A DNA stretch of 64,000 bases from Nocardioides conyzicola (GCF_039543825.1 NZ_BAABKM010000002.1:714133-778132), one strand, 5' to 3'; positions 24,478-33,823 are shown, counted from the stretch's first letter. Program-made: numbers and translations. The notes: a model not told the origin generated them from the letters alone.

Positions 24478-25374
24478 TTACTTGATTCCGGTCATGGCGA
24501 CGCCCTGCATGATGAAGCGCTGCAGGAGCAGGAAGACGACGAGCACGGGGATGACCACGACGACCGAGCCGGCGAGCAGCAGGCCGTACTGGGTGGCGTT
24601 CTGGCCGACGGCGTAGAGCGCAAGGGCGACGGGCAGCGTGTACTTGTCCTCCGAGGTGGCGACCACCAGCGGCCAGAGGAAGTTGTTCCACGACGCCAGG
24701 AAGGTGAGCACGCCGAGGGTGGCGATCGCCGGCCCGCACAGCGGCATGATCACCCGCGCGAAGATCGTGAGCTCGCCGGCGCCGTCGACGCGGGCGGCCT
24801 GGATCAGCTCGTCGGGCAGGCCGAGGACGTACTGCCGCATCAGGAACACCCCGAACGGCCCGGCCAGGAACGGCAGGATCATCCCGGGCAGGGTGTTGGT
24901 CAGCCCGAGGTTGGTGGTCAGCACGAAGAGCGGCACGAACGTCACGACGCCCGGCACCATCAGCGTCCCGAGCACCAGCGCGAAGAGCACCCGCTTGCCG
25001 GGGAACTCCAGCTTGGCCAGGGCGTAGCCGAGCATCGAGCAGAAGACGACGTTGCCCAGCGTCACGGCCAGCGCCACGATCGCCGAGTTCAAGAAGTACG
25101 TCGGGAAGTCGAGCCGCGTGAAGAGCTGGTCGTAGTTCTCGGTCGTGACGTCGTGGGGCCACCAGGTCGGCGGGATCGCGCGCACCTCCGGCTCCGGCTT
25201 GAACGACGACAGGACCATCCAGATGAACGGCACGACGACGACGAGCAGGCCGACGGCCATGACGACGTACAGCCAACCGGGCGTGCGCAGGCCGTCGGCG
25301 CCGCGCTTCTGCTTCGGCGGTCGCTGGGCCGGCTCGACCGGGTCGACCGTGGGAGCATCGAGGGTCTGGGTCAT
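24478..25374 (-). CDS. Sugar ABC transporter permease (MalG type)
   Basis: Inner-membrane permease of 298 residues with six helices. The N-terminal Pro/Lys-rich cytoplasmic tail precedes PGWLYVVMAVGLLVVVVPFIWMV. The EAA loop for contact with the ATPase is near ELIQAARVDGAGELTIFARVIMPLCGP. Together with the MalF-type permease it forms the channel of a CUT1 carbohydrate importer. No ATPase gene is in the operon, so a shared MsiK-type ATPase elsewhere is expected, as in other actinobacteria. It starts 4 bases after the MalF-type stop. Confidence 0.92.
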   Translation of the reverse strand: MTQTLDAPTVDPVEPAQRPPKQKRGADGLRTPGWLYVVMAVGLLVVVVPFIWMVLSSFKPEPEVRAIPPTWWPHDVTTENYDQLFTRLDFPTYFLNSAIVALAVTLGNVVFCSMLGYALAKLEFPGKRVLFALVLGTLMVPGVVTFVPLFVLTTNLGLTNTLPGMILPFLAGPFGVFLMRQYVLGLPDELIQAARVDGAGELTIFARVIMPLCGPAIATLGVLTFLASWNNFLWPLVVATSEDKYTLPVALALYAVGQNATQYGLLLAGSVVVVIPVLVVFLLLQRFIMQGVAMTGIK

Positions 25375-25378
25375 GTCA

Positions 25379-26281
25379 TCAGTCCTTGGTCCGCAGCACG
25401 CGGAACTGGAAGAAGGTGAGGAGCACGATCGCCAGGAAGAGCAGGTAGCTGGCGGCCGCGGCGTACCCGTAGTTGCCGTAGCCGAACTGGTCGAACGCGA
25501 AGAACGTGACCGACCTCGTCGAGTCGAGCGGGCCGCCCTTGGTCATCACGAAGGCCTCCTCGAAGAACTGGAGGTAGCCGATGCCGGTGATCACCGCCCC
25601 GAAGAGCAGCACCGGACGCAGCGCCGGCAGCGTGATGTAGCGGAAGCGGCTCCAGCCCGACGCGCCGTCGACCTCGGCCGCCTCGACCTGCTCGCGCGGG
25701 ACGGTCTGCAGCCCGGCCAGGAAGATCACCATCAGGGTGCCGAAGTTGCGCCACGCCGCCATCACGACCAGCGACGGCAGCGCGGTGCTCGTGGAGTCGA
25801 GCCAGGCCGGCCCGTTGATGCCGACCCAGCCGAGCGCGGCGTTGAGCAGGCCACCCTGGTCGCGGAGGATGTACTTCCAGACCACCGAGACCGCGACGAT
25901 GCTCGTCACGACCGGGAGGTAGAAGCCGACCCGGAAGAAGCCGCGCGAGCGGCTCAGCCCGTTGAGGCCGACGGCCACCGCGAGCGCGATGCCCATGGTC
26001 AGCGGCACGCCGAGCACCAGGTAGAGCAGCGTGTTGAAGGTGACCTTGCGGAAGAGCGGGTCCTGGACCAGGTCGACGTAGTTGGCCAGGCCGACGAACT
26101 CCACCGAGAACGGGTGCCGCAGGTCGGTGCTGCGCATGTCGGTGAAGCTCATCCCGAGGCTCGCGAGCACCGGGCCGGCAGTGAAGACCAGGAAGAGCAC
26201 CACGAACGGCGACGCGAGGATCCACCCGGCCACGGCCTGGCCGCGCCGGGTGGGGTCCTGGTGGACGGCGGTGGCGCTCAT
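25379..26281 (-). CDS. Sugar ABC transporter permease (MalF type)
   Basis: Inner-membrane permease of 300 residues with six predicted helices, starting AVAGWILASPFVVLFLVFTAGPVLASLGMSF. The EAA loop lies near REQVEAAEVDGASGWSRFRYITLPALRP. It is the partner of the MalG-type permease immediately downstream. Its ATG lies 1 base after the stop of the solute-binding-protein gene (TGA-G-ATG), so translation is coupled. Confidence 0.92.
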   Translation of the reverse strand: MSATAVHQDPTRRGQAVAGWILASPFVVLFLVFTAGPVLASLGMSFTDMRSTDLRHPFSVEFVGLANYVDLVQDPLFRKVTFNTLLYLVLGVPLTMGIALAVAVGLNGLSRSRGFFRVGFYLPVVTSIVAVSVVWKYILRDQGGLLNAALGWVGINGPAWLDSTSTALPSLVVMAAWRNFGTLMVIFLAGLQTVPREQVEAAEVDGASGWSRFRYITLPALRPVLLFGAVITGIGYLQFFEEAFVMTKGGPLDSTRSVTFFAFDQFGYGNYGYAAAASYLLFLAIVLLTFFQFRVLRTKD

Positions 26282-26282
26282 C

Positions 26283-27566
26283 TCAGAGCCCGGTGCCGAT
26301 CGACTTGGCCTCGGACTGCATCTGCTTCACGGCGTCCTCGCCGGACAGGTCGCCGCGCGACGCCTGCTCGACGAGACCGTCGATGGAGGCCGCAACCTGC
26401 TCCCAGGTGGGGACGGAGGGCGGCGACTGCGCGTCCTTGAGCTGCTCGCCGAAGACCTTCAGCTGCGGGTCGGTCGACAGCTCGCCGGTGTCCCAGGAGG
26501 CCTGCACGGCCGGCAGGTCGCCGACCTCGTCGTAGAACTCCTGCTGGACGTCGGGCTCGGAGAGCCACTGCACGAACTTCCAGGCGCCGTCGGCGTTGTC
26601 GGTGTCCTTGAAGACGGCGAGGTCGCCGCCACCGACGAACGACGTGCCCATGCCGTCGTCCTTGCCGGGCAGCGGTGCGACCGCGTAGTCACTCTCGTCG
26701 ACCCCGGCGTCCTCGACCAGCCCGGCGTGCCAGGGACCGGAGATGAAGGAACCGATGCTGCCGTCGGCGAAGCCGCTCTCGAGCTCGCCCGGGTCGAGGG
26801 TGCGCGTCATCGACAGCCCGTCGTCGAAGTAGGACGTGTAGTAGTCGAGCGCCTCGGCCATCTCGGGCGAGTCGATCGTGTACTCGGTGCCGTCGTCGTT
26901 GGTCAGCGTCGCGCCGTCGGTCCAGGCGAAGGGCAGGTAGCTCTGCCACGAGCCGGTCTGGCCGGGCTGGAGGTTGAGGCCGTACTTCGCGCCGCCCTTG
27001 GACTTGAGGTCCTCGGCGAACTGCTTCAGGTCGTCCCAGCTCGTCGGCGCCTGGTCCCACCCGGCCTTCTTGGCGAGGTCGCTGCGGTAGTAGAGGACGC
27101 GCGTCTCGACGTACCAGGGCACGCCGTACGACGTGCCGCCGACCTCGGTCGACTGCCAGGCGCCGGGAAAGAAGTCCGCCTCGTCGACGAGGCCCTCGGG
27201 CGTCGGCATCAGCCCACCGGCCTCGGCGAACTCGCCCATCCACGTGGTGCCGATGAGGCTGACGTCCGGTCCCTCGCCCGCGGCGATCGCGTTGGAGATC
27301 TTGTCGTGCGCGGCCTCCCACGGGACGGCGGTGACCTTCACGTCGGCGTCGGGGTTGGCGTCCTCGAACTCCTCGACGAAGTCACCGAGCTTCTCGCCCT
27401 CGGTGCCCATCGCCCAGACCTCGATGGTGCCCTTCGCCTTGCCGTCGGCGATCGCGGTGCTCTGCGCCTCGCCTCCTGCTCCGGCGTCGTCGTCGCGTCC
27501 GCAAGCGGTGAACGCGAGGCTGGCGGCGGTGGCGAGGCCGACCAGGGTGATGGTGGTGCGCTTCAT
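26283..27566 (-). CDS. Sugar-binding lipoprotein (ABC solute-binding family 1)
   Basis: Lipid-anchored binding protein of 427 residues. The lipobox LAFTAC puts the lipidated cysteine at residue 22, followed by an acidic Asp/Gly linker. The mature part has the two-lobed MalE-like fold: GTIEVWAMGTEGEKLGDFVEEFE opens lobe 1, and YGVPWYVETRVLYYRSDLAKKAGW and DDGMGTSFVGGGDLAVF are typical of group 1. It would deliver oligosaccharide to the two permeases. GGAAGGA precedes the ATG by 7 bases. The first 4 bases overlap the lacI-type gene stop. Confidence 0.93.
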   Translation of the reverse strand: MKRTTITLVGLATAASLAFTACGRDDDAGAGGEAQSTAIADGKAKGTIEVWAMGTEGEKLGDFVEEFEDANPDADVKVTAVPWEAAHDKISNAIAAGEGPDVSLIGTTWMGEFAEAGGLMPTPEGLVDEADFFPGAWQSTEVGGTSYGVPWYVETRVLYYRSDLAKKAGWDQAPTSWDDLKQFAEDLKSKGGAKYGLNLQPGQTGSWQSYLPFAWTDGATLTNDDGTEYTIDSPEMAEALDYYTSYFDDGLSMTRTLDPGELESGFADGSIGSFISGPWHAGLVEDAGVDESDYAVAPLPGKDDGMGTSFVGGGDLAVFKDTDNADGAWKFVQWLSEPDVQQEFYDEVGDLPAVQASWDTGELSTDPQLKVFGEQLKDAQSPPSVPTWEQVAASIDGLVEQASRGDLSGEDAVKQMQSEAKSIGTGL

Positions 27567-28540
27567 GCGTGTTCCTTCCCGAGAGTGGTGCTGGTGCGAA
27601 TCACGAGCTGCGTGGGCAGGACCTCGTGTCGTGGGGTGCTGCGGGTGCCGACGATCAGCTCGTCGAGCAGGCGCGCGGCGGTGGAGCCGAGGTCGCGCAT
27701 CGGCTGCCGCACGGTCGTCAGGCCGGCGTACCGCGCGGCCATCACGTCGTCCCAGCCGGTGACCTTCACACGCCCCGGGATGTCGACGCCGGCGGCGCGG
27801 AGCCGACCGAGCATGCCGAGGGCGAGCTCGTCGTTGGCGCAGATGAAGGCGTCGGGCAGCGCGCGGTTGAGGTAGTCGCCCACGAGGTGGGCGCCGGCCG
27901 TCTCGTCGAGGTCGTCGACGTGGTGGAGCTCGACGTCCGTTGAAACCTCCTGGACCCCGGCGAAGCGCTCGGCCACGTCGGGGGAGGTCGAGGGATCCCC
28001 GACGAAGACCAGGCGGTGGGCGCCGAGGTCCAGGAGGTGCTGGGTGAGCGCGCGGGCGCTGGTGTGGTTCTCCGCGTTGACGGAGTCGACGCCGCCGACG
28101 GGCGGGCGGGCGACCAGGACGACGTGGGCGCCGCGGGCGGCGAGCCGCTCGACGCTCTCGTCGGAGACGGTGCGGCCGAGGATCACCAGCCCGTCGCAGC
28201 GCTCGGCCATGGCGTGCACGGCGGCGTCCGCCTCCTCACGGCCACGGGTCGAGAGGATCAGCACGGACCGGCCGAGCTCGGCGGCGACCGACTCGTAGCC
28301 GAGCACCACCTCGGCGTAGTAGGGACCGGACAGGTCCGGGAAGACGATCCCGTTGGCCGCGTGCCGGCGCTCGGCGAGCTGGCGGCCGAGCTGGCTGGGC
28401 ACGAACTCGAGGGCCGACGCCGCGGCCCGGACCCGGTCGCGCGTGGCCGGCCGGACGGCGTCGGAGTCGCGCATCACGCGGGAGACGGTGGCGATGGAGA
28501 CGCCCGCCTCACGCGCCACGTCGCGGATGGTGGCTCGCAC
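27563..28540 (-). CDS. LacI-family repressor of the glycan operon
   Basis: Transcription factor of 325 residues. The helix-turn-helix TIRDVAREAGVSIATVSRVM covers residues 4-23 and the hinge helix sits near 50-58. The effector domain is PBP1-like (VNAENHTSARALTQHLLDLGAHRLVFVG). It is the first gene of the operon and overlaps the binding-protein gene in ATGA, so it represses its own transcript. GTG start at 28540, next to a consensus LacI operator at 28571-28584. The inducer is probably the imported oligosaccharide or a hydrolysis product. Confidence 0.93.
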   Translation of the reverse strand: MRATIRDVAREAGVSIATVSRVMRDSDAVRPATRDRVRAAASALEFVPSQLGRQLAERRHAANGIVFPDLSGPYYAEVVLGYESVAAELGRSVLILSTRGREEADAAVHAMAERCDGLVILGRTVSDESVERLAARGAHVVLVARPPVGGVDSVNAENHTSARALTQHLLDLGAHRLVFVGDPSTSPDVAERFAGVQEVSTDVELHHVDDLDETAGAHLVGDYLNRALPDAFICANDELALGMLGRLRAAGVDIPGRVKVTGWDDVMAARYAGLTTVRQPMRDLGSTAARLLDELIVGTRSTPRHEVLPTQLVIRTSTTLGKEHA

Positions 28541-28570
28541 CGGCGCTCACCTCCCGAGTGGTTGCCTGGA

Positions 28571-28584
28571 TGAAACCGGTTACA
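28571..28584. promoter_or_regulatory. LacI-family operator
   Basis: TGAAACCGGTTACA fits the LacI/GalR-family consensus TGWAANCGNTNWCA at every position, with the central CG typical of the family. It lies 31 bases before the lacI-type GTG, where bound repressor would block the six-gene operon. It is also 74 bases upstream of the divergent isomerase-like gene. Confidence 0.8.
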
Positions 28585-28657
28585 TGACCGTACTACCCGG
28601 ACGTGTCGGGCGTCACACCTCGACGTCGAAAATCCCCCGAGGCTTTACCTTCGGAGG

Positions 28658-29287
28658 ATGACCAGCCTCGACGACAGCCGCGCGACGTACGAGCTCGCGG
28701 CGGCAGCCTTCCTCGACCTCGCCGAGCGGGTGCCGCTCGAGAGGTACGCGGAGCCCGGGCTCGGCAACTGGGACCTGCGCGCGCTGATCGGGCACACCGG
28801 GCGCTCGTTCGTCACCGTCGCGACCTACCTGGCCACGCCGGTGGCCGTGGTCGAGGTGGAGGACGCGGCCGACTACTTCTCGGTCGTCAACCGGCTCGTC
28901 CACGGGGCCGCCCGCGACTCCGTCCACCAGCGGGGCATCGAGGCCGGGGTCGCGCTCGGCGACGACCCGCTGGCCACGCTGCGCCGGTCACGCGACGAGG
29001 CCGAGCTGGCGCTGGACATGCTCGAGGGCGTCGACGCCGTCGTCACCACCGCCGCCGGCGGGATGCGCGTGAGCGACTACCTCCCGACCCGGACGTTCGA
29101 GCTCACGGTCCACTCCCTCGACATCGCCCGCGCGACCGGCCTCGCCTTCGAGCCGCCCACGGACGCGCTGGCCGACACCCTCGCGCTGGCGAGCGCCAGC
29201 GCCCTGCAGCAGGGGCTCGGCACCGACGTACTGCTCGCGCTCACCGGCCGCCAGCCGCTGCCGGAGGGGTCGTCGGTCGTCCCCTGA
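28658..29287 (+). CDS. Maleylpyruvate isomerase-family protein (DinB-like, mycothiol-dependent type)
   Basis: A 209-residue protein of the DinB/maleylpyruvate isomerase N-terminal superfamily, a four-helix bundle that often uses mycothiol and a metal. GNWDLRALIGHTGRSF carries the conserved W and metal-binding His, and the C-terminal part has TFELTVHSLDIARATG with a further His. The true reaction of most members is unknown. GGAGG abuts the ATG at 28658 with almost no spacing, so initiation may be weak or leaderless. Its stop opens a repeat cluster. Confidence 0.75.
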   Translation: MTSLDDSRATYELAAAAFLDLAERVPLERYAEPGLGNWDLRALIGHTGRSFVTVATYLATPVAVVEVEDAADYFSVVNRLVHGAARDSVHQRGIEAGVALGDDPLATLRRSRDEAELALDMLEGVDAVVTTAAGGMRVSDYLPTRTFELTVHSLDIARATGLAFEPPTDALADTLALASASALQQGLGTDVLLALTGRQPLPEGSSVVP

Positions 29288-29382
29288 CCGTCGAGTCGGG
29301 ACTTGTGACGGTCGAGTCGGGACTTGTGACGGTCGAGTCCGCCAGAACTCCCGACTCGACGGTCGAAACTCCTGACTCAACC
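29286..29382. repeat. Cluster of five copies of a 13-21-base unit, three direct and two inverted
   Basis: Unit GACSGTCGAGTCGGGACTTGT occurs at 29286-29306 and 29307-29327, with a shortened copy at 29328-29340. CCCGACTCGACGGTC at 29350-29364 is the exact reverse complement of the first 15 bases of copy 1, and a decayed inverted copy follows at about 29367-29382. It fills the gap between two convergent genes and can fold into alternative hairpins, so it is probably a bidirectional terminator. Confidence 0.8.
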
Positions 29383-29383
29383 C

Positions 29384-29773
29384 TCAGAGCAGCGAGCTGG
29401 GGTCCCCTGGGACGTCGACGGAGTGCTGCTCGAGGTGCGCGAGCGGCACGATCTCAAGGGCGCGGGCGTTCGTCGACGCGAGCACCACGGGCGGGGCGAG
29501 GCCGTCCTCGAACGCCTCCAGCCACCGCGAGGCGACGACGCACCACCGGTCGCCCGGGGCGAGGCCGAGGAAGCCGTACTCCGGCCGCGGCGTCGACAGG
29601 TCGTTGCCGACCGTGCGCTGGTGGCGCAGGAAGTCCTCGGTCACCACGGCGCACACCGCGTGCAGCCCCACGTCCTCGGACCCGCACGAGCAGTAGCCGT
29701 CGCGGTAGAACCCGGTCATCGGCTCGGTGCCGCACGGCTGGAGATCGCCACCGAGGACGTTGCGCTCTGCCAT
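29384..29773 (-). CDS. DUF2237 family protein
   Basis: A 129-residue DUF2237 protein. The family pattern is clear: NVLGGDLQPCGTEPMTGFYRDGYC, then DVGLHAVCAVVTEDFL, GNDLSTPRPEYGFLGLAPGDRWC, and RWLEAFEDGLAPPVVLA. Several conserved Cys and Asp residues suggest a metal or redox site, but no function is known. ATG at 29773, 14 bases downstream of the next gene's stop on the same strand. Confidence 0.88.
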   Translation of the reverse strand: MAERNVLGGDLQPCGTEPMTGFYRDGYCSCGSEDVGLHAVCAVVTEDFLRHQRTVGNDLSTPRPEYGFLGLAPGDRWCVVASRWLEAFEDGLAPPVVLASTNARALEIVPLAHLEQHSVDVPGDPSSLL

Positions 29774-29787
29774 CGGTGAGGTGCCGA

Positions 29788-30216
29788 TCAGTCCGCGAGC
29801 GCCCAGATGCCGGGCTGACCCTTGGTCATCACGCCTTCGGCGAGCAACGCCTGGCGGGCCCGGCGGGCGGCGTACCGCCAGCGCAGCTCGCCCTCCGGCG
29901 TCGTGTCGTGGTCGGCGGTCGTCAGCCGCTCCCCCATCGCCGCCTCGAGGGCGACGAAGAGCTCGTCCTGCTCGAGGCTGCCGCCGTGCTCGCGCAGCAC
30001 CTCGAGGATCTGGAGCCGGAAGGCGTCCGGCGGCGTCCACTTGCGGGGTACGGCGCGGGCAGAAGCGGCGGCGGGGGCCACCTTGCGGCGGGTCACCGGC
30101 GTGGCCCGGGGAGTGCTCGCCCGGCTCGCTGCCGGCGGGGGCGGCGGTGGTGGGTTGCCGTGGATGCACGTGCTCCGCGGAAGGTCGCACAGGTCGCAGT
30201 AGTCCGGCTCGCTCAT
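29788..30216 (-). CDS. Cys-rich N-terminus plus winged-helix-like protein, unknown function
   Basis: A 142-residue protein. The N-terminus YCDLCDLPRSTCIHG has three Cys and one His that could hold zinc. A Pro-run (PPPPPPP) and an Ala/Arg-rich linker follow. The C-terminal 80 residues (DAFRLQILEVLREHGGSLEQDELF through LRWRYAARRARQALLAEGVM and GIWALAD) resemble the winged-helix N-terminal domain of Mrr-like proteins. ATG at 30216 selected because the Cys motif begins at once. Divergent from the SHOCT protein gene across 31 bases. No function assigned. Confidence 0.65.
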   Translation of the reverse strand: MSEPDYCDLCDLPRSTCIHGNPPPPPPPAASRASTPRATPVTRRKVAPAAASARAVPRKWTPPDAFRLQILEVLREHGGSLEQDELFVALEAAMGERLTTADHDTTPEGELRWRYAARRARQALLAEGVMTKGQPGIWALAD

Positions 30217-30247
30217 CGATGCCAACAGTAGCCGTAGGCTGGCAGGC

Positions 30248-30670
30248 GTGGACGAGGAGAGCCGTACGGCGACCGGGCGGCTGCAGGGCATGCCCGCTCA
30301 CCTCGAGCTCACCGACGAGCGACTCGTCGTCCGGATCGGCGACGAGGCGGTCCCGCGCCACGACGTGCCCTTCCACCAGATCACCGAGGTCGAGGACGTC
30401 GTCGGCCTCTGGACCGGCTACCTCACCGTCCACATGGGCGAGGCGAAGCTGATCTTCGCCCGCGTCCCGAAAGCCGAGGTCAAGCCGATGGCCCGGACGC
30501 TGCGCCGGCTCGTGGCGCAGGCCGGGCCGGCACCCGACGAGGCTCCGGTCGCCGGGCACAGCCCCACCCCGCTCGAGGAGCTGGAGCGACTGGGCCGGCT
30601 CCGGGACGCAGGAATGCTCACGCCGCAGGAGTTCGACGAGGCCAAGCGGAAGTTCCTCGACAAGCTCTAG
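30248..30670 (+). CDS. SHOCT-domain protein
   Basis: A 140-residue cytoplasmic protein. Residues about 10-90 form a beta-rich, possibly PH-like domain ([25 protein letters not shown]). The C-terminus [21 protein letters not shown] ending in AKRKFLDKL is a SHOCT domain, a short helical module seen at protein ends, often in oligomerisation. GTG start at 30248. The last 4 bases overlap the convergent copper ATPase gene. Role unknown. Confidence 0.75.
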   Translation: MDEESRTATGRLQGMPAHLELTDERLVVRIGDEAVPRHDVPFHQITEVEDVVGLWTGYLTVHMGEAKLIFARVPKAEVKPMARTLRRLVAQAGPAPDEAPVAGHSPTPLEELERLGRLRDAGMLTPQEFDEAKRKFLDKL

Positions 30671-33600
30671 CTCGCGTGCACCACGAACGGCGCGGTCACC
30701 ACCGTGCCGTCGGCGAGGCGCACCTGCGCCCAGAGCCGGTAGGCGCCCGGCCGGTCGAAGCGCACGTGCAGGTCGAGCTCGGGCCCGAACGTCGTGCCCG
30801 GGAGCGCCGGCACTGGCCGCCCGCGGTCGTCGTACGTCTCCGCGTGCCGGTGCTGGAAGCCACTGCCGTCGGCGCGCATCACCACGACGTGACCGGCCGC
30901 GCCGAGGTAGGGCTGCAGGCCGTCGGGCACGCCCAGGGTGAAGTCGCTGGTCTCACCGACCCGCGCGTCGCCGTCGAGCGTGAGCCGGACGCCGTCGACC
31001 GTCGCCTCGCGGACGTCGGAGGCCGGCACCGGTACGGCGGGCGGCGGGTCCCCGGCGACCGTGACCTCGTGGACGTCCAGGACGTCGGCCAGCTGCCCCT
31101 GCTGGCGCAGCTCCGTGTGGAGCGCGTACGTGCCGGCGGTCGGGAACGTCGCGTCGACCGCCAAGACCCCCGCCTCGCCGGTCGGCTCGGGGTGCAGGTG
31201 CGCGAAGGTGCCCAGGTCGGCGCGGGTGACGATCAGGTGCATCCAGACCTGGTGGGTGCGGACCAGGTCGTCGACCGGCTTCCCGTCCGCGTCCCGGACG
31301 GCGATCGTGATCGTGACCGGCTCTCCGGGACGTACGACGGCGGGCACGTCGTACGCGACCGTCAGGCCGGCGTCGTGGGCGCTCATCGGCGGGATGTCGG
31401 TCTCCTCCATCACGCTCATCTGCGGCCGCATCGGCATGCCCATGCCCTCCTGGAAGGACAGCACACCGTTCATGCCGCGCTCGGCCTGGTCGGTGCGGCT
31501 GAGCCAGGTGAACCCGACGCCGATCGCGACCGCGAGCACCGCGATCCCGGCCAGGTAGGCGCCGTCGAGGACGCGCCCCCGGCTCGGCCGACGCAGCCGG
31601 AGCGCGTTGGTCACGACGCTGACCGAGCTCATCGCCATGGCCGCGCCGGCCAGGACCGGGTCGAGCAGGAGGCCGTCCCACCAGTAGAGGGCGCCGGCCG
31701 CGACCGGGATGAGCAGCACGTTGTAGGCGAACGCCCACACGAGGCCCTGCTTGATCGTGGTCACCGTCCGGCGGGACAGCTCGATCGCCGACACGACGCC
31801 ACCGAGGTCGCCACCGACCAGGGTGACGTCGGAGGCGGCCACCGCGACGTCGGTGCCGGTGCCGATCGCGATGCCCAGGTCGGCGCGGGCGAGCGCCGGG
31901 GCGTCGTTGACGCCGTCGCCGACCATCGCCACGACGTGGCCGGCGGCCTGGAGGTCGGCGACCCGGTCCGCCTTGTCGCCGGGGCGTACGCCGGCCAGCA
32001 CGTGGTCGATGCCGACCTCGGCCGCGATCGCGCGCGCGGTCGCCTCGTGGTCGCCCGTCACCATCCAGACCTCGAGGCCGAGCTCCCTGAGGGCCGCGAT
32101 CGCCGCGGCTGACGTGGGCTTCACGGTGTCGGCGACCTCGAGGCGGCCGGCGTACGCGCCGTCGACGGCGACCAGGACCCCGGCCCCGTCGGCCGTGACG
32201 CCGTACGCCGAGAGGTGGGCGGCGTTGCCGGCGACGACGGTGCGTCCGGCGACGCTGGCGACCACGCCGTGACCCGGGGTGGAGTCGAAGCTCGTGACCG
32301 GGGGGATCGCCAGCCCGCGCTCGTGTGCGGCCCGCACGACCGCCTCGCCGACCGGGTGCTCGCTGCCGACCTCGGCCGCGGCGACCAGGGCCAGCAGCTC
32401 GTCGCCGGCCCAGCCGTCGACGGTGGTGATCGTGTGCAGGTCGGGCTGACCACGGGTGATGGTGCCGGTCTTGTCGAGTACGACGGCGGTCAGCCGGCGC
32501 GCGGTCTCGAGCGCGAGGCCGTCGCCGATCAGGATGCCGAGCTCGGCGGCGCGGCCGGTCCCGACCATCACCGCGGTCGGCGTGGCCAGCCCGAGGGCGC
32601 ACGGGCAGGCGATGATCAGCACCGCGACCGTCGTACCGATCGCGAGGGTCAGGCGATCACCGTCGGGACCGAAGGCGAGCCAGGCGAGGAACGTCGCGAG
32701 CGCGACCACCAGGACCGCCGGCACGAACCACGCAGAGACGCGGTCGGCCAGGCGCTGCATCGGCGGCGCGGACGCCTGGGCGTCCTCGACCAGCCGCACG
32801 ATCTGCGCGAGCGCGCTGTCGGCGCCGACCGCCGTGGTGCGGACGACGAGGGTGCCCGTGGTGTTGACCGTGGCGCCGATGACCGTGGCCCCGACCGTCT
32901 TCGCGACGGGCTCGCTCTCGCCGGTCAGCATCGACTCGTCGACCGCTGAGCGGCCGTCCGTGACGACGCCGTCGACGGGCAGCTTCTCCCCCGGGCGCAC
33001 CCGGACCAGGTCACCGACGGCGACCGCGGCGAGAGGTACGTCGACCTCCGCCTCGCCGCGCAGCACCCGTGCCGTCGCGGGAGCGAGGTCGACCAGGGCG
33101 CGGAGCGAGGAGGCCGTGCGCTTCTTGGCCTTCAGCTCCAGCCAGCGGCCCAACAGGATCAGCGCCACGACGATCAGGGCGCTCTCGAAGTAGAGGTGCA
33201 GGGGCAGGCCCCACCGCTCGGCCAGCCCGGGCCAGAGCACCACGAACGCGCCGTACCCGTAGGCCACGCCGGTGCCGAGCGCGACCAGCGTGTCCATGCT
33301 GGTGGCGCCGTGCTTGAGGTTGGCCCACGCCTGGCGGTAGATGTCCTGGCCGGCCCAGAACTGGACGACCGTCGCGACGACGAGCAGGAGCGGCATCAGC
33401 CAGTCCATGGTGTCGAGGTGGAGCGGCAGGTACATCACGGCCATGAACACCAGGCCGGTCGCCAGCGCGACCTGCCACCGACGGCGCAGCTTCGCGATCT
33501 CGGTGTCGCGGCGCGCGTCGAGCTCGGCGGCGGGGTCGGTCCGCTGCTCGGGCCGTGCTGCCTGCCGCAGCGTCCCGGCGTACCCCGCCTTCTCGACGGC

Positions 33601-33792
33601 GGCGCTCAGCATGGCGGCGTCCACGGCCTGCGGGTCGTAGGTGACCGCCGCGGTCTCGGTCGCGAGGTTGACCGACGCGTCGACGACGCCGTCGACCCGG
33701 GTGAGCGCCTTGGTCACCCGGTTGACGCAGGACGCGCACGTCATCCCCTCGATGTCGAGGGTCGACTCGGTCAACGTCTGGGTGGTGCTCAC
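30667..33792 (-). CDS. copA: Copper-translocating P1B-type ATPase with C-terminal extracytoplasmic domain
   Basis: Heavy-metal exporter of 1041 residues, about 250 longer than usual. The N-terminal HMA domain has MTCASC (Cys19, Cys22). The membrane metal site [13 protein letters not shown] and the phosphorylation motif DKTGTITRG are intact, as is [12 protein letters not shown]. After the last helix (about residue 775) comes a Met-rich stretch ([10 protein letters not shown]) and a beta-rich domain with [21 protein letters not shown] and [15 protein letters not shown], like stand-alone YtkA/copper-handling proteins. The fused domain faces outside and may receive the exported Cu(I). GTG 33792 is preferred to ATG 33855, which would put the CsoR-like operator inside the gene. 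Confidence 0.92.
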   Translation of the reverse strand: MSTTQTLTESTLDIEGMTCASCVNRVTKALTRVDGVVDASVNLATETAAVTYDPQAVDAAMLSAAVEKAGYAGTLRQAARPEQRTDPAAELDARRDTEIAKLRRRWQVALATGLVFMAVMYLPLHLDTMDWLMPLLLVVATVVQFWAGQDIYRQAWANLKHGATSMDTLVALGTGVAYGYGAFVVLWPGLAERWGLPLHLYFESALIVVALILLGRWLELKAKKRTASSLRALVDLAPATARVLRGEAEVDVPLAAVAVGDLVRVRPGEKLPVDGVVTDGRSAVDESMLTGESEPVAKTVGATVIGATVNTTGTLVVRTTAVGADSALAQIVRLVEDAQASAPPMQRLADRVSAWFVPAVLVVALATFLAWLAFGPDGDRLTLAIGTTVAVLIIACPCALGLATPTAVMVGTGRAAELGILIGDGLALETARRLTAVVLDKTGTITRGQPDLHTITTVDGWAGDELLALVAAAEVGSEHPVGEAVVRAAHERGLAIPPVTSFDSTPGHGVVASVAGRTVVAGNAAHLSAYGVTADGAGVLVAVDGAYAGRLEVADTVKPTSAAAIAALRELGLEVWMVTGDHEATARAIAAEVGIDHVLAGVRPGDKADRVADLQAAGHVVAMVGDGVNDAPALARADLGIAIGTGTDVAVAASDVTLVGGDLGGVVSAIELSRRTVTTIKQGLVWAFAYNVLLIPVAAGALYWWDGLLLDPVLAGAAMAMSSVSVVTNALRLRRPSRGRVLDGAYLAGIAVLAVAIGVGFTWLSRTDQAERGMNGVLSFQEGMGMPMRPQMSVMEETDIPPMSAHDAGLTVAYDVPAVVRPGEPVTITIAVRDADGKPVDDLVRTHQVWMHLIVTRADLGTFAHLHPEPTGEAGVLAVDATFPTAGTYALHTELRQQGQLADVLDVHEVTVAGDPPPAVPVPASDVREATVDGVRLTLDGDARVGETSDFTLGVPDGLQPYLGAAGHVVVMRADGSGFQHRHAETYDDRGRPVPALPGTTFGPELDLHVRFDRPGAYRLWAQVRLADGTVVTAPFVVHAS

Positions 33793-33808
33793 CCGACCGA
33801 CCGTAACA

Positions 33809-33823
33809 TACCCCCAGGGGGTA
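33809..33823. promoter_or_regulatory. CsoR-type copper operator
   Basis: TACCCCC-A-GGGGGTA is a perfect 15-base palindrome 16 bases upstream of the copA GTG. It matches the GC-centred TA-C-G-TA palindromes bound by the copper sensor CsoR, so copA should be derepressed by Cu(I). No csoR gene is in the window. Confidence 0.8.

Noticed and set aside
29286..29382. Possible CRISPR array
   Set aside because: Repeat units are contiguous without spacers and some are inverted; there are no cas genes.
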